Assembly: GCF_002258215.1 (NCBI RefSeq)
Contig: NZ_NEFY01000010.1
Coordinates: 1 to 64,000, forward strand
Reading direction: 5' to 3'
Origin: Marinobacter vinifirmus
Lineage (GTDB): Bacteria > Pseudomonadota > Gammaproteobacteria > Pseudomonadales > Oleiphilaceae
Length of the DNA stretch: 64,000 bases
Shown here: positions 28,626 to 39,462 of the stretch, piece by piece
Position numbering within the stretch: the stretch's first letter is position 1
Layout: every line of letters begins with the position of its first letter
Made by a program: the position numbers and the translations under genes
The notes under the pieces: generated by a model
Seen by the model: the letters and a program-made list of their open reading frames with translations, nothing else
Told to the model about the DNA's origin: nothing
The model's database searches: none

Positions 28626-30896
28626 ATGGCAACCACACACAACCTGGGCTTCCCCCGCATTGGCGGACAGCGGGAGCTGAAATTTGCACTGGAAGATTAC
28701 TGGGCCGGCCGGCAAACCGAGCAGGAGCTGGCAATCACCGCCACTGACCTGCGTCGGCACCACTGGCAGCAACAGGCCAGGCTGGATTTCGTACCTGTGG
28801 GAGATTTTTCCCTGTACGACCAGGTGTTAGACATGTCCGTGACACTGGGCAACCTGCCTGAGAGAGCCGCAGGCAAGCAAGGCTCGGAGCTGGACGCCTA
28901 TTTCCGCGCCGCCCGGGGCCGGGGCGCCAATGACAGCCCCTGTTGCGCCACCGCGGCGGGCGAGATGACCAAGTGGTTCGACACCAACTATCACTACATT
29001 GTGCCGGAATTTACCGCCGACACGCGCTTTGAACTGAACCCCGAACGCTTGCTAAGCCAGTTGGCCGAGGCGCAGGCACAGGGCGTTAAGGCCAAACCCG
29101 TGATCATTGGCCCGGTGACCTATCTCTGGCTGGGCAAAACCTCCGATGGCAGTAACCGACTGGATTTGCTGGAACGCCTGCTGCCTGCGTATTCGCAACT
29201 GCTGGAAGCCCTGGCCGATGCCGGCGCTGACTGGGTACAGATTGATGAACCGGCCCTGGTGACCGACCTGGACGCCAACTGGCGCTATGCCTTCAACCTG
29301 GCCTATCACCAGCTCAAGGCCAATCGCCCGAAACTGCTGCTGGCCACCTACTTCGGAGAACTCCGGGACAACCTGCAACTGGCCTGCGAACTGCCGGTGG
29401 CCGGGCTGCACATTGATGCCGTGAGCGCACCGGCAGAAGTCAGCCGGGTGGCGGACTGGCTGCCGAGCCACAAGATTCTCTCGCTGGGCGTGATCAATGG
29501 CCGCAACATCTGGAAATCCGACCTGAACAATATTCTGGACTGGCTCGAACCACTGAACGAAAAGCTGGGCGAGCGCCTGTGGCTGGCGCCCTCCTGTTCA
29601 CTGCTGCACGTGCCGGTCGACCTGGCCCGTGAGCAGGAGCTGGATACCGAAATCCGTAGCTGGCTGGCCTTTGCAGTGCAGAAACTCGATGAGCTGCAAA
29701 CGCTTGCAAAAGCACTTAACGAAGGTCGCACCGCCGTGCGCAGCGAACTGGCTGAAAACCGTATCGCCATCGAAAGCCGTCGCAGATCCAGCCGGGTAAC
29801 CAACCCTACCGTTCAAAAAGCCGTTGCTGCGGTAACGCCAGAGCTGGGTAATCGCCAAAGCCCCTACCCCCAGCGAATCGCCAAACAACGGCAAATTCTT
29901 AGCCTGCCGGCATTCCCGACCACCACCATTGGCTCCTTCCCGCAAACCCCGGAAATCCGCCAGGCCCGCCTGCAGTTCCGCAAAGGCGAGCTGAGCGACA
30001 CGCAATACACCGAGCAGATGCAGGCAGAAATCGCCCGCTGCATCGAAGAGCAGGAAAAACTGGGGCTGGATGTGTTGGTGCACGGCGAACCCGAGCGCAA
30101 CGACATGGTGGAATACTTCGGTGAACAGCTGGATGGCTACGCCTTTACGCGCTTCGGCTGGGTACAGTCCTATGGCTCCCGCTGCGTGAAACCGCCCATT
30201 CTGTTTGGCGACATTCGCCGGCCCAGGGCAATGACTGTGGACTGGATCCGCTACGCCCAGTCTCTCACCGACAAACCGGTGAAGGGTATGCTGACCGGCC
30301 CGGTGACCATTCTGAACTGGTCCTTCGTGCGGGACGACCAACCCCGAAAAGACTCCTGCCTGCAACTGGCCCTGGCCATTCGCGAGGAAGTGCAGGATCT
30401 GGAGAAAGCCGGCGTGAACATCATCCAGATCGACGAAGCCGCCCTGCGCGAAGGCCTGCCACTGCGGCAGTCAGACTGGGCAAACTACCTGGACTGGGCT
30501 ATCAACAGCTTCCGCATTGCTGCCAATGGCGTGGAAGACGGCACCCAGATCCACACCCACATGTGTTATTCGGAGTTCAACGACATCATCGAAGCCATCG
30601 CCCGCATGGATGCCGATGTGATCACCATTGAAACCTCGCGGTCAGATATGGAACTGCTGGATGCCTTCCGGAACTTTGAATACCCGAACGATATCGGGCC
30701 GGGCGTGTATGACATCCACTCGCCCAACATTCCGGACAAGGACCACATCATCAACCTGATGACCCTGGCGGCAGAGCGCATCCCGGCAGAGCGGCTGTGG
30801 ATTAACCCGGATTGCGGATTGAAAACCCGCAAGTGGGAGGAAGTAACCCCGGCCCTGGAGACGATGGTGGCGGCTGCGCAAGCACTGCGGGCCTGA
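28626..30896 (+). CDS. metE: Cobalamin-independent methionine synthase
   Basis: MetE transfers a methyl group from methyl-tetrahydrofolate polyglutamate to homocysteine. The 756 residues contain two TIM barrels. The N-terminal barrel carries [20 protein letters not shown]. The C-terminal barrel carries zinc ligands in [13 protein letters not shown] (His and Cys) and [12 protein letters not shown] (Cys), with the [13 protein letters not shown] and [10 protein letters not shown] blocks. I chose the ATG at 28626, with AAGGA 7 bases upstream; a TTG 6 bases earlier is in frame. It is divergent from metR. Confidence 0.97.
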   Translation: MATTHNLGFPRIGGQRELKFALEDYWAGRQTEQELAITATDLRRHHWQQQARLDFVPVGDFSLYDQVLDMSVTLGNLPERAAGKQGSELDAYFRAARGRGANDSPCCATAAGEMTKWFDTNYHYIVPEFTADTRFELNPERLLSQLAEAQAQGVKAKPVIIGPVTYLWLGKTSDGSNRLDLLERLLPAYSQLLEALADAGADWVQIDEPALVTDLDANWRYAFNLAYHQLKANRPKLLLATYFGELRDNLQLACELPVAGLHIDAVSAPAEVSRVADWLPSHKILSLGVINGRNIWKSDLNNILDWLEPLNEKLGERLWLAPSCSLLHVPVDLAREQELDTEIRSWLAFAVQKLDELQTLAKALNEGRTAVRSELAENRIAIESRRRSSRVTNPTVQKAVAAVTPELGNRQSPYPQRIAKQRQILSLPAFPTTTIGSFPQTPEIRQARLQFRKGELSDTQYTEQMQAEIARCIEEQEKLGLDVLVHGEPERNDMVEYFGEQLDGYAFTRFGWVQSYGSRCVKPPILFGDIRRPRAMTVDWIRYAQSLTDKPVKGMLTGPVTILNWSFVRDDQPRKDSCLQLALAIREEVQDLEKAGVNIIQIDEAALREGLPLRQSDWANYLDWAINSFRIAANGVEDGTQIHTHMCYSEFNDIIEAIARMDADVITIETSRSDMELLDAFRNFEYPNDIGPGVYDIHSPNIPDKDHIINLMTLAAERIPAERLWINPDCGLKTRKWEEVTPALETMVAAAQALRA

Positions 30897-30912
30897 CACT
30901 CGCGCACAGTTT

Positions 30913-30969
30913 TGTCCCTATATGTTACAAACCGGCGTGCAGGTCAGCCATTGGGAATATATAGGGACA
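30913..30969. repeat. Separated 11-bp inverted repeat between metE and cpdA
   Basis: TGTCCCTATAT (30913–30923) and ATATAGGGACA (30959–30969) are perfect complements 35 bases apart, in the gap between convergent genes. It could be a bidirectional stop signal or an extragenic repeat. No T-run follows. Confidence 0.55.
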
Positions 30970-30979
30970 TCTTGATCGG

Positions 30980-31786
30980 CTAGTAGCCGGCGCTACCTTC
31001 ATCCAGGTTGAACCGGAACTGCTCTGCGCGGCAGACTTTTGTGGTGATGTTGCCGGAAGGATCGAGCTCAAACCAACGGTAGCCCGGGGCTAGCGGTTCT
31101 ACCGCAAAATCAGTGGAACCTCGCGTAAACTGAATACAGGTCGACGGAGAGGCCATTAGCTGCACGCCGTTGCGCTGCTGCTGAAGCTCCTGATGGATGT
31201 GCCCCCAGAGCACGCCTCTGACGTTCGTGTGCCGGTCGATCACCTGCCAGAAAGCCTCACGGTTTTTGAGGCCTATCTGGTTCATCCAGTCCGAGCCGAT
31301 ATCGACGGGGTGATGGTGCAGGCAAACCATGGTGGGCAAGCCCGGGTGTTCCGACAGGGTTTGGTCCAGGAACGCCAATTCGTCCGCCGAAAGTTCTCCA
31401 TGCACTTTCCCGTGTACGGAGGAATCCAGCATAACGAAGTGCCAGCCCCCAAGCACAAACTGCCGGCGCCGGGCGTCGAATTCATCCGCAACGGCGTACA
31501 TGGTGGCTGAATCATCGTGATTGCCGGCAATCCATGCAGACGGGCACTGGAAAACCTCCAGTTTCTGCCCGAAATAATGGTAGGAAGCCACGGAAGCGTC
31601 CTGGCTGATATCGCCGGTGGCCAGCACCAGGTCCGGCTGGCCATGGCTGCGCAGAGCCTCTTCAATGACGGCCGACAGGCTTTCGCGGGTGTTCACCCCC
31701 AGCAGGGCACCATTTTCCCGTGCCATCAGGTGCGGGTCTGTCAGCTGTAAGACTTTTAGCGGGCGGGCAGATTGGTGGTCAGACAT
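30980..31786 (-). CDS. cpdA: 3',5'-cyclic AMP phosphodiesterase CpdA
   Basis: This 268-residue class III metallophosphoesterase has all metal motifs: DPH (Asp17, His19), LATGDISQD, AGNHDD, LHHHPVDIGSDW and WGHIHQELQ. It hydrolyses cAMP. Its position next to the DUF1249 gene and nudF matches Pseudomonas. It is divergent in arrangement only from the upstream gap; all three genes run on the minus strand, with 165 bases between this gene and the end of the DUF1249 gene. Confidence 0.9.
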   Translation of the reverse strand: MSDHQSARPLKVLQLTDPHLMARENGALLGVNTRESLSAVIEEALRSHGQPDLVLATGDISQDASVASYHYFGQKLEVFQCPSAWIAGNHDDSATMYAVADEFDARRRQFVLGGWHFVMLDSSVHGKVHGELSADELAFLDQTLSEHPGLPTMVCLHHHPVDIGSDWMNQIGLKNREAFWQVIDRHTNVRGVLWGHIHQELQQQRNGVQLMASPSTCIQFTRGSTDFAVEPLAPGYRWFELDPSGNITTKVCRAEQFRFNLDEGSAGY

Positions 31787-31951
31787 TCAGGACCTGTTCT
31801 GTTCGGGGCAAACGGTTGAAGTTACAACGAGTGTACGATGGCCGGGTTCCTTTTGATTAATGTAAAATCGTAGATTGTTCACATTCTGGCCCGCAGACAC
31901 AAAATTTTTGCAGTTTTTGACAACTTCACCACAGGCAGAGTGAGATGCTGT

Positions 31952-32437
31952 CTAGTCGATCCCCTCACCCGCCGACCAGACGGCATTCTCCATAGGCAGG
32001 TGCCCGAAGCGCAAACAGTAGTCCAGCCAGTCGGCCAGGAAACCATTCACCTGAACCTTTTCATCGGGGTGATGCATAAAACGGTTCGGGTAATCGTTCA
32101 CCGGCGCGATCTGGCGCTGCCGGTAGCAACTGATGACTTCCGCCATCATTGCATCGTGGTAGACCCGCACGGTCATCTGGGGATTATTCAACCAGCGGCC
32201 GCTGTTGTGCACCTGCTCCAGCAACAGGGTTTCGGTGAACTTTGCCGTTTGCAGCGCTTCAATCCGCACTCGCCCCAGGTACTGGTTCTCCCGGTGCAAT
32301 TCAAACTCGCACACCGGCTTGCCATCGGATTCCAGCTGCCGCAGTTTGCGGAGCCGCTGATAGTTGCCATCACACAACGCACCCAGCTGGCGTAAATCCG
32401 GCACATAGGACTTGGGACGCTTCACCCACTCAGTCAT
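31952..32437 (-). CDS. DUF1249 family protein (YqiB-like)
   Basis: A 161-residue protein of unknown function, recognised by PDLRQLGALCDGNYQRLRKL, FTETLLLEQV, VRVYHDAMMAEVISC and PNRFMHHPDEK. No signal peptide or membrane helix is visible. The start is set at 32437 because ATG there overlaps the nudF stop (ATGA); a longer frame to 32482 lies wholly inside nudF. The coupling to nudF, and cpdA downstream, is a conserved arrangement in gammaproteobacteria and hints at a nucleotide-linked role, but nothing in the sequence proves it. Confidence 0.85.
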   Translation of the reverse strand: MTEWVKRPKSYVPDLRQLGALCDGNYQRLRKLRQLESDGKPVCEFELHRENQYLGRVRIEALQTAKFTETLLLEQVHNSGRWLNNPQMTVRVYHDAMMAEVISCYRQRQIAPVNDYPNRFMHHPDEKVQVNGFLADWLDYCLRFGHLPMENAVWSAGEGID

Positions 32438-33054
32438 GCCAACCACTCCCGGCGCAGCCTGTCGCGGTTCAGCTGTAGCCACTGGATAGCAATGATCGCA
32501 GCGGCATTGTTAATGCGGCCATCGGCAATCATGGCGAAGCACTCGTCGGCGCTGACCACGTGGCTGAGAATGTCTTCGTGTTCATGCTCCATACCGAAAA
32601 TACCACCGGCTTCGGCAGTGCTGACCTGGCCACAGTAAAGGTGGATCATCTCGGTGGTGCCGCCGGGGGAAACTAGGTAATCACAGATCTTGTCCAGCCG
32701 GCTGAAATTTAACCCGGCCTCTTCCTGCCCTTCCCTCTGCGCCACGTCTTCCGGGCTTTCGCCTTCTTCGTTCATTCCAGCTACGAGCTCCAGCAACCAG
32801 GGGGATTGGTTGCGGCCCAGGGCGCCGAGGCGGAATTGTTCCAGCAGTACGACTTCATCCCTTTGCGGGTCGTAGGGGAGCACGCAGGTGGCGTCGCCGC
32901 GGATGAAGAGTTCGCGGGTGAAGGTGGGCATGTCGCGGCCGTCAAAGCGCGGGTGGGTCAGCCAGAGTTTGTCCATGCGAAAGAAGCCCTGGAAGACGGT
33001 TTCGCATTTTTCGATTTTGACGTCGCTGGCGTTGAACTGGAACGGTTTCGGCAT
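32434..33054 (-). CDS. nudF: ADP-ribose pyrophosphatase NudF
   Basis: The 206-residue Nudix hydrolase cleaves ADP-ribose to AMP and ribose 5-phosphate. The Nudix box is GMNEEGESPEDVAQREGQEE followed by AGL. The upstream LLEQFRLGAL and downstream YLVSPGGTTEMIHLYCG are typical of the ADP-ribose class. The start at 33054 (MPKPFQFNASDVKIEK) is the first Met consistent with homologues. A frame open to 33231 runs through palindromic element B and is spurious. It overlaps the DUF1249 gene by 4 bases. Confidence 0.93.
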   Translation of the reverse strand: MPKPFQFNASDVKIEKCETVFQGFFRMDKLWLTHPRFDGRDMPTFTRELFIRGDATCVLPYDPQRDEVVLLEQFRLGALGRNQSPWLLELVAGMNEEGESPEDVAQREGQEEAGLNFSRLDKICDYLVSPGGTTEMIHLYCGQVSTAEAGGIFGMEHEHEDILSHVVSADECFAMIADGRINNAAAIIAIQWLQLNRDRLRREWLA

Positions 33055-33145
33055 TCGGGTTTCCGGTTTGGTGTTCGGCTTGGAACGATAGCGGTAATGA
33101 TGGTGAAGCTGCAAGTTACGGCCCCAGCCTTCTAGCCCGAAGTTT

Positions 33146-33261
33146 GGCGGTCCTTGGGACGTCCTTTCCAAAAACCGCTCCTTGCGGCACGTCCATGTGG
33201 CGCTTCTGCTCCGCCATCCATGGCTCCGCAAATTTTTGGAAAGGACGTCCCAAGGCCCGCC
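33146..33261 (+). repeat. Palindromic element B (intact copy)
   Basis: The left arm 33146–33174 (ending in CTTTCCAAAAA) and the right arm 33233–33261 (starting TTTTTGGAAAG) are complementary at 28 of 29 positions. The 58-base core 33175–33232 starts CCGCTCCTTGCGGCAC and contains CTGCTCCGCCATCCATGG. The core matches element A, and its latter half matches the reverse complement of element C; the outer arm sequence is unrelated to theirs. It lies in a 465-base gene-free gap upstream of nudF. Confidence 0.88.
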
Positions 33262-33270
33262 TCGAGCATT

Positions 33271-33299
33271 TTTACAGTCCGCTGAACATTAAGTACATT
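33271..33299 (+). promoter_or_regulatory. Weak candidate promoter between elements B and C
   Basis: TTTACA (33271–33276), exactly 17 bases, TACATT (33294–33299). It lies in the 108-base spacer between the two palindromes, pointing toward C. No gene follows on this strand, so any product would be a short RNA. Confidence 0.25.
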
Positions 33300-33369
33300 A
33301 TTTGCGAACCATCGACCATCTTGGATCACCTGATCATCGCTCAAGAGCGCTTACTTCCGGAGATCGATT

Positions 33370-33477
33370 GAGCCGGGGTGGTGGGCCGGTTCAGAAATTT
33401 GCGGAGCCATGGATGGCGGAGCAGAAGCGCCCACGGATGGCTTGAGCGTTTTCTGAACCGGCCCACCACCCCGGCTC
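33370..33477 (-). repeat. Palindromic element C (intact copy, inverted relative to B)
   Basis: The 28-bp arms 33370–33397 (GAGCCGGGGTGGTGGGCCGG and on) and 33450–33477 are perfectly complementary. The core between them includes CCATGGATGGCGGAGCAG, the reverse complement of the A/B core. The arms share no outer sequence with A or B. Confidence 0.88.
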
Positions 33478-33479
33478 TA

Positions 33480-33505
33480 AGCACCCAACCAAAAGGCTAG
33501 GTGCT
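33480..33505 (-). terminator. Possible thiC terminator hairpin
   Basis: AGCACC (33480–33485) pairs with GGTGCT (33500–33505), with inner CC/GG pairs around an AAAA loop. It is 14 bases past the thiC stop, but no T-run follows, so it may act with element C or by Rho. Confidence 0.35.
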
Positions 33506-33519
33506 CACAAACTCCAACC

Positions 33520-35490
<1,971 letters not shown>

Positions 35491-35492
35491 TT

Positions 35493-35586
35493 AATCCCTA
35501 CGCCGGTATTATCCGGATCAGGTCGCGGGTTCTGCGTTGCAATCTCAGCCGACTGCCGGTTTCCGGCAGATCAGCACCCCGTCAAG
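35493..35586 (-). promoter_or_regulatory. TPP riboswitch (THI element) upstream of thiC
   Basis: Read on the minus strand: GGGGTGC near 35574–35580, CTGAGATTG, ACCCGCGACCTGATCCGGAT, AATACCGGCGTAGGGA ending near 35495. These are the conserved pyrimidine- and pyrophosphate-sensor segments of the TPP aptamer. It lies about 100 bases before the thiC start, so thiamine pyrophosphate should lower thiC expression, by either translation or termination. Confidence 0.95.
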
Positions 35587-35728
35587 ACGCGATTCTGAAT
35601 TCGTTTGTCCACAAAATACGTGGACTTAGCAAGTCTAGAGACGGGAACGATTATTGTCCATAATGGTCAACCAATACCTTTGGGTCATTGCCGGGCAGAT
35701 TCCCGGAGTCAGCATTTCAGGAGAACCA

Positions 35729-37093
35729 ATGAAAAAACGTTTACTTCCAGGATTGATCACCCTGCTCGCAGCCCAGCCTGCGCTTGCTCTGGATCTGATG
35801 GAAACCTACGAAAAAGCCCTGTCTTACGACTCCGGCATTGCCTCTGCCATGGCACAGTTCCAGGCCCAGCAGGCCGCCAGTGATGTGAGCAAGAGTTCTT
35901 TGTTGCCGCAGATTGGTGCGTTTGCTGAGGGCAGCCATGTTTCTGCAGATCCCAAAAGGGGCTCTGCCACAAACAACCGCCCATTCAGCTACGGCGTACA
36001 GCTTACTCAACCCATTTTCCGGGCTGACAACTGGTTCCGCTACGACGCCAGCCAGTTCCAGACCGAAGCCGCCCAGGCCCAGTACAACCTGGCCCAGCAG
36101 CAACTGATTCTGGACGTGGCCACCGCCTACTTTAACGTGCTGCGCGCCCAGGATACCGTTACCACCGCGCGCGCTACCGAAGCCGCCATCCAGCGCCAGT
36201 ACGAACAGGCCCAGGAGCGTTTCGACGTAGGCCTGATTGCGATCACCGAAGTGTACGAGGCCCGCGCCAGCTACGACGACAGCAAGAGCCAGCGCATCGC
36301 CGCCGAGAACCTGCTGAACGTGGCGCGCGAACAATTGGCCCGGTTGACCGGTGAATACGCGGAAGACCTGGAAAACCTGCGGGAGAACTTCCCGCTGGGC
36401 CGCCCGGAGCCGATGAACCCGAATGACTGGGAAAATACTGCGCTCGACCAGAACTGGGCGATTCAGGCGGCCATGTCGCAGCTAAACGCCAGTGAGGCTA
36501 ACCTCAAAGTGGCCAAGTCCGGCCATCTGCCGACTCTTGACCTTACTGCGTCATACAGTGAAACCGACATTCATGGCCGGGAAAACGCCAGCCAGTTTGA
36601 AGGATCACAAGGCGTCATCGGCCTGCAGCTGAACGTTCCCCTGTACATGGGCGGTGGCACTGAAGCCGGCGTGCGCCAACAGCGCTCCCTGGTAACCGTG
36701 GCCGAGCAGGACCTGAACACTACACGCCGGGATGTACAGGTGAACACCCGCAGCCTGTTCCTGACCGTGAACAACAACGTGGAGACAGCCTCTGCCCTTG
36801 AGCAGACCATCATCTCCCGCCGCAGTGCACTGGATGCAACCCGCGCCGGCTATGATGTAGGTACCCGGAACATTGTGGAAGTGCTGGATGCAGAACGTGC
36901 GTACTACGTGGCCCTGCGGGATTACGCCAACGCCCGCTATGACTACGTGATCAACACCCTGCAACTGAAGCAGGCGGCAGGCACCCTGAGCCCGCAGGAC
37001 CTGATTGATCTGAACAACTGGCTCAGCGAAGGCGCCCGGGGCATTGAAGCCTTGGCCGAAGAAGGAAAAACACTGGGCGACCCGATGCAGTAA
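35729..37093 (+). CDS. tolC: TolC outer-membrane efflux/secretion channel
   Basis: The 454-residue precursor has a signal peptide (MKKRLLPGLITLLAAQPALA) and two outer-membrane-efflux repeats, seen in DLMETYEKALSYDSGIASA, YGVQLTQPIFRADNW, LNVPLYMGGGTEAGVRQQRS and GYDVGTRNIVEVLDAERAYY. It forms the trimeric exit duct for RND pumps and type I secretion. I chose the ATG at 35729 because AGGAGA lies just upstream and the signal peptide starts there. It is divergent from thiC. Confidence 0.95.
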   Translation: MKKRLLPGLITLLAAQPALALDLMETYEKALSYDSGIASAMAQFQAQQAASDVSKSSLLPQIGAFAEGSHVSADPKRGSATNNRPFSYGVQLTQPIFRADNWFRYDASQFQTEAAQAQYNLAQQQLILDVATAYFNVLRAQDTVTTARATEAAIQRQYEQAQERFDVGLIAITEVYEARASYDDSKSQRIAAENLLNVAREQLARLTGEYAEDLENLRENFPLGRPEPMNPNDWENTALDQNWAIQAAMSQLNASEANLKVAKSGHLPTLDLTASYSETDIHGRENASQFEGSQGVIGLQLNVPLYMGGGTEAGVRQQRSLVTVAEQDLNTTRRDVQVNTRSLFLTVNNNVETASALEQTIISRRSALDATRAGYDVGTRNIVEVLDAERAYYVALRDYANARYDYVINTLQLKQAAGTLSPQDLIDLNNWLSEGARGIEALAEEGKTLGDPMQ

Positions 37094-37139
37094 GCGGGCT
37101 AACCGTGCAAAATTCCGGGTGCCCTTGCGGCGCCCGGAG

Positions 37140-38393
37140 TTACAACCGCTCCGTAATACCCTCCACGACTTTATCCAGCGCACCCCGGTTCTTGTTAACA
37201 ACCCCCAGCGCCCTCTCACCGTATGCCTTCAGCGCCTCCGGATCGTCCATCAGTGAACAGATCGCCTGCGCCAGCTCATCCGCATTTCCGACCAACTGGA
37301 CACCCTGATCATCCAGTAAGCGATGATAGATTGTCTCGAAATTAAACACATGAGTACCGGAGAACACCGGAATACCCCAGGCCGCAGGCTCCAACGGATT
37401 GTGCCCTCCCCGCTCGATCAGTGAGCCACCCACGAAGGCGAGGTCACTGGCCCCGTAAAGCATCATCAGCTCTCCCATGGTGTCGCCAAGATACACCTCC
37501 GCACCAGCGGGAGATGCTCCTGTTGACCGGCGAACCACGGAAAAGCCCTCGCCTTGAGCCATCTCAGCTACCGAATCAAACCGCTCCGGATGCCGGGGCA
37601 CAATGATGAGTAAGGCATCGGCGTGCTGAACCAGAATCTGGCGATGAGCCGCCAGCAATTGCTCGTCTTCTCCGGTGTGGGTGCTGCCGGCAATCCAGAC
37701 GGGGCGCTCACCCAGGGATTTCCGGAAGCTGACGGAGGCCGCACGGACATCATCAGGAATATCCACATCGAATTTTACGCTGCCGGTAACTTCCACATTG
37801 CCCGGAGCCACTCCGATACGACGAAACCGCTCCGCGTCTTTTTCGGCCTGCGCGGCCACCCAGCTGATGCTTTTGATAATAGGTGCTACCACGCCCCGAA
37901 CCCGTTCATACCCCCGGGCAGATCGTTCAGACAGGCGGGCATTGATCAGAAAAACAGGCACCCGACGGTGTCGGCACTGGCGGATCATATTGGGCCAGAT
38001 TTCCGTTTCCATGATCACCAGAATGCGGGGGTTAACCCGATTAAGGAAACGCCGAATACCTCCCGGCGTGTCGTAAGGGGCGTAGGCATAGGCTACCCTG
38101 TCACCAAACATCTTACGGGCCTGGGCCAACCCGGTGTCGGTCATGGCGGTCATCAGAATGGTCGCACCCAGGTTTCGGGCCAACAGGCGCCGTACCATTG
38201 GGCCGGCAGCAATGGTTTCACCGACCGAAACCGCATGCACCCAGATCACCGGGCCGTGCAGTTGGGGCGCCAGCCCAAGGCGATGTTGCCAGTCTTGCCG
38301 CAACGCCGGCGCCTTGCGGCCTTGCCACCAGAGCCGGACAAGGATAAACGGCAGGGCGAGCCGGATCAGCAGGGAATAGATAAACTGGAACAC
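37140..38393 (-). CDS. waaA: KDO transferase WaaA
   Basis: This 417-residue GT30 enzyme adds KDO to lipid IVA at the inner membrane. An N-terminal membrane anchor (MFQFIYSLLIRLALPFILVR) is followed by a GT-B fold: VIWVHAVSVGE with the catalytic Glu, LMTAMTDTG, the ARLSERSARGYERV block and FVGGSLIERGGHNPLEPAAW for CMP-KDO. It faces tolC convergently and diverges from the acyltransferase gene. It marks the left end of the LPS core locus. Confidence 0.95.
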   Translation of the reverse strand: MFQFIYSLLIRLALPFILVRLWWQGRKAPALRQDWQHRLGLAPQLHGPVIWVHAVSVGETIAAGPMVRRLLARNLGATILMTAMTDTGLAQARKMFGDRVAYAYAPYDTPGGIRRFLNRVNPRILVIMETEIWPNMIRQCRHRRVPVFLINARLSERSARGYERVRGVVAPIIKSISWVAAQAEKDAERFRRIGVAPGNVEVTGSVKFDVDIPDDVRAASVSFRKSLGERPVWIAGSTHTGEDEQLLAAHRQILVQHADALLIIVPRHPERFDSVAEMAQGEGFSVVRRSTGASPAGAEVYLGDTMGELMMLYGASDLAFVGGSLIERGGHNPLEPAAWGIPVFSGTHVFNFETIYHRLLDDQGVQLVGNADELAQAICSLMDDPEALKAYGERALGVVNKNRGALDKVVEGITERL

Positions 38394-38495
38394 GCAGGAC
38401 TCCCGGCAAAACAGTGCGTTATCATAGGGATAAATTTGCTGTGGATGGGCATCTTGCCCCCCGGTAAAACGTTTGTCGATGCAGGATTCACGATT

Positions 38496-39458
38496 TTGAA
38501 AAAGAAGTACCGCAAACTCCCCAGAAACACCGACTACTCAGCTTACCGCCATCCCCGCTGGTGGCCAACCTGGCTGGGCATTGCGGTGATGTGGCTGGCT
38601 GCGCAGTTACCCATTCGTTTTCAGTGGTGGCTGGGAAAGATGATCGGCCTGGTTGCCTGGAAACTGGCGAAGAGCCGGCGACATATTACCGAAACCAACA
38701 TCCGGCTGTGTTTTCCGGAGCTGAACAAGCACCAACAGGACGCACTGGTGCGCAATGCCTTTATCGCCAACGGCATTGGCGTGATGGAACTGGGCATTGC
38801 CTGGTTCCGAAACCCGGCAAAACTCACTGGCATCACGCAGGTTCATGGCGTGGAGCATCTTGAGAAAGCGCTGGAAGGCGGCCACGGCGTGCTGCTTCTG
38901 GGCGGCCATTACAGCACGCTGGACCTGGGGGGCAGCCTGGTTACCGAGTTTATTGAAGCGGACGTGATGCAGCGGGACCACAACAACCCGCTGATGAACG
39001 CGGTGATGACCCGTGCCCGGGGCCGGCGCTATGGCACGGTGCTGGGCGCCAAGGACCTGCGCGGCTTGTTCAAGTGCCTGAAGCAGAATCACGCGGTGTG
39101 GTACGCCACCGACCAGGATTACGGCCGCAAAGACATCGTTTTTGCCCCTTTCTTCGGCATTCCGGCCGGCAGCATTACCGCCACGTCCCGGATTGTGGAG
39201 CGCAGCAAATGCAAGGTAGTGCCGTTCAGCCACTTCCGCCGCGAAGACAAACCGGGCTACGACATCTATTTCCAGCCGGCGCTGGAAAATTTCCCGACCG
39301 GCGATGACCTGCAAGATGCTACACGCATCAACGCCATTATCGAACAGGAAATCCGCAAGGCGCCGGATCAGTACCTTTGGATGCACCGCCGCTTCAAAAC
39401 CCGGCCGGACAAAGACGACCCCGGCTTCTACGGCCGCAAACGCAAGAAAAAAGGCTAG
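38496..39458 (+). CDS. Lipid A late acyltransferase (LpxL/HtrB family)
   Basis: The roughly 320-residue membrane-associated acyltransferase resembles LpxL: HPRWWPTWLGIAVMWLAAQL at the N-terminus, NIRLCFPELNKHQQDALV, the catalytic HX4D as GGHYSTLD, and ATDQDYGRKDIVFAPFFG. It would add a secondary acyl chain to KDO-lipid IVA, consistent with waaA next door. The start is uncertain: TTG 38496 has AGGA 10 bases upstream and fits the family; ATG 38445 adds 17 residues with no ribosome site. LpxL and LpxM/LpxP cannot be separated by eye. Confidence 0.88.
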   Translation: MKKKYRKLPRNTDYSAYRHPRWWPTWLGIAVMWLAAQLPIRFQWWLGKMIGLVAWKLAKSRRHITETNIRLCFPELNKHQQDALVRNAFIANGIGVMELGIAWFRNPAKLTGITQVHGVEHLEKALEGGHGVLLLGGHYSTLDLGGSLVTEFIEADVMQRDHNNPLMNAVMTRARGRRYGTVLGAKDLRGLFKCLKQNHAVWYATDQDYGRKDIVFAPFFGIPAGSITATSRIVERSKCKVVPFSHFRREDKPGYDIYFQPALENFPTGDDLQDATRINAIIEQEIRKAPDQYLWMHRRFKTRPDKDDPGFYGRKRKKKG

Positions 39459-39462
39459 TCCC

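Noticed and set aside
33146..33477. Elements B and C as ordinary intrinsic terminators
   Set aside because: The A/T runs sit on the loop side of the stems, not after them, and the core is conserved in loop position, which terminators do not need.
33146..33477. Elements A–C as integron attC sites
   Set aside because: attC sites keep the outer R sites and vary in the middle; here the middle is kept and the outer arms vary, and no integrase or cassette array is present.
37623..38495. Upstream extension of the acyltransferase frame by about 290 codons
   Set aside because: This stretch is antisense to waaA and does not resemble any acyltransferase; the gene starts near 38496.
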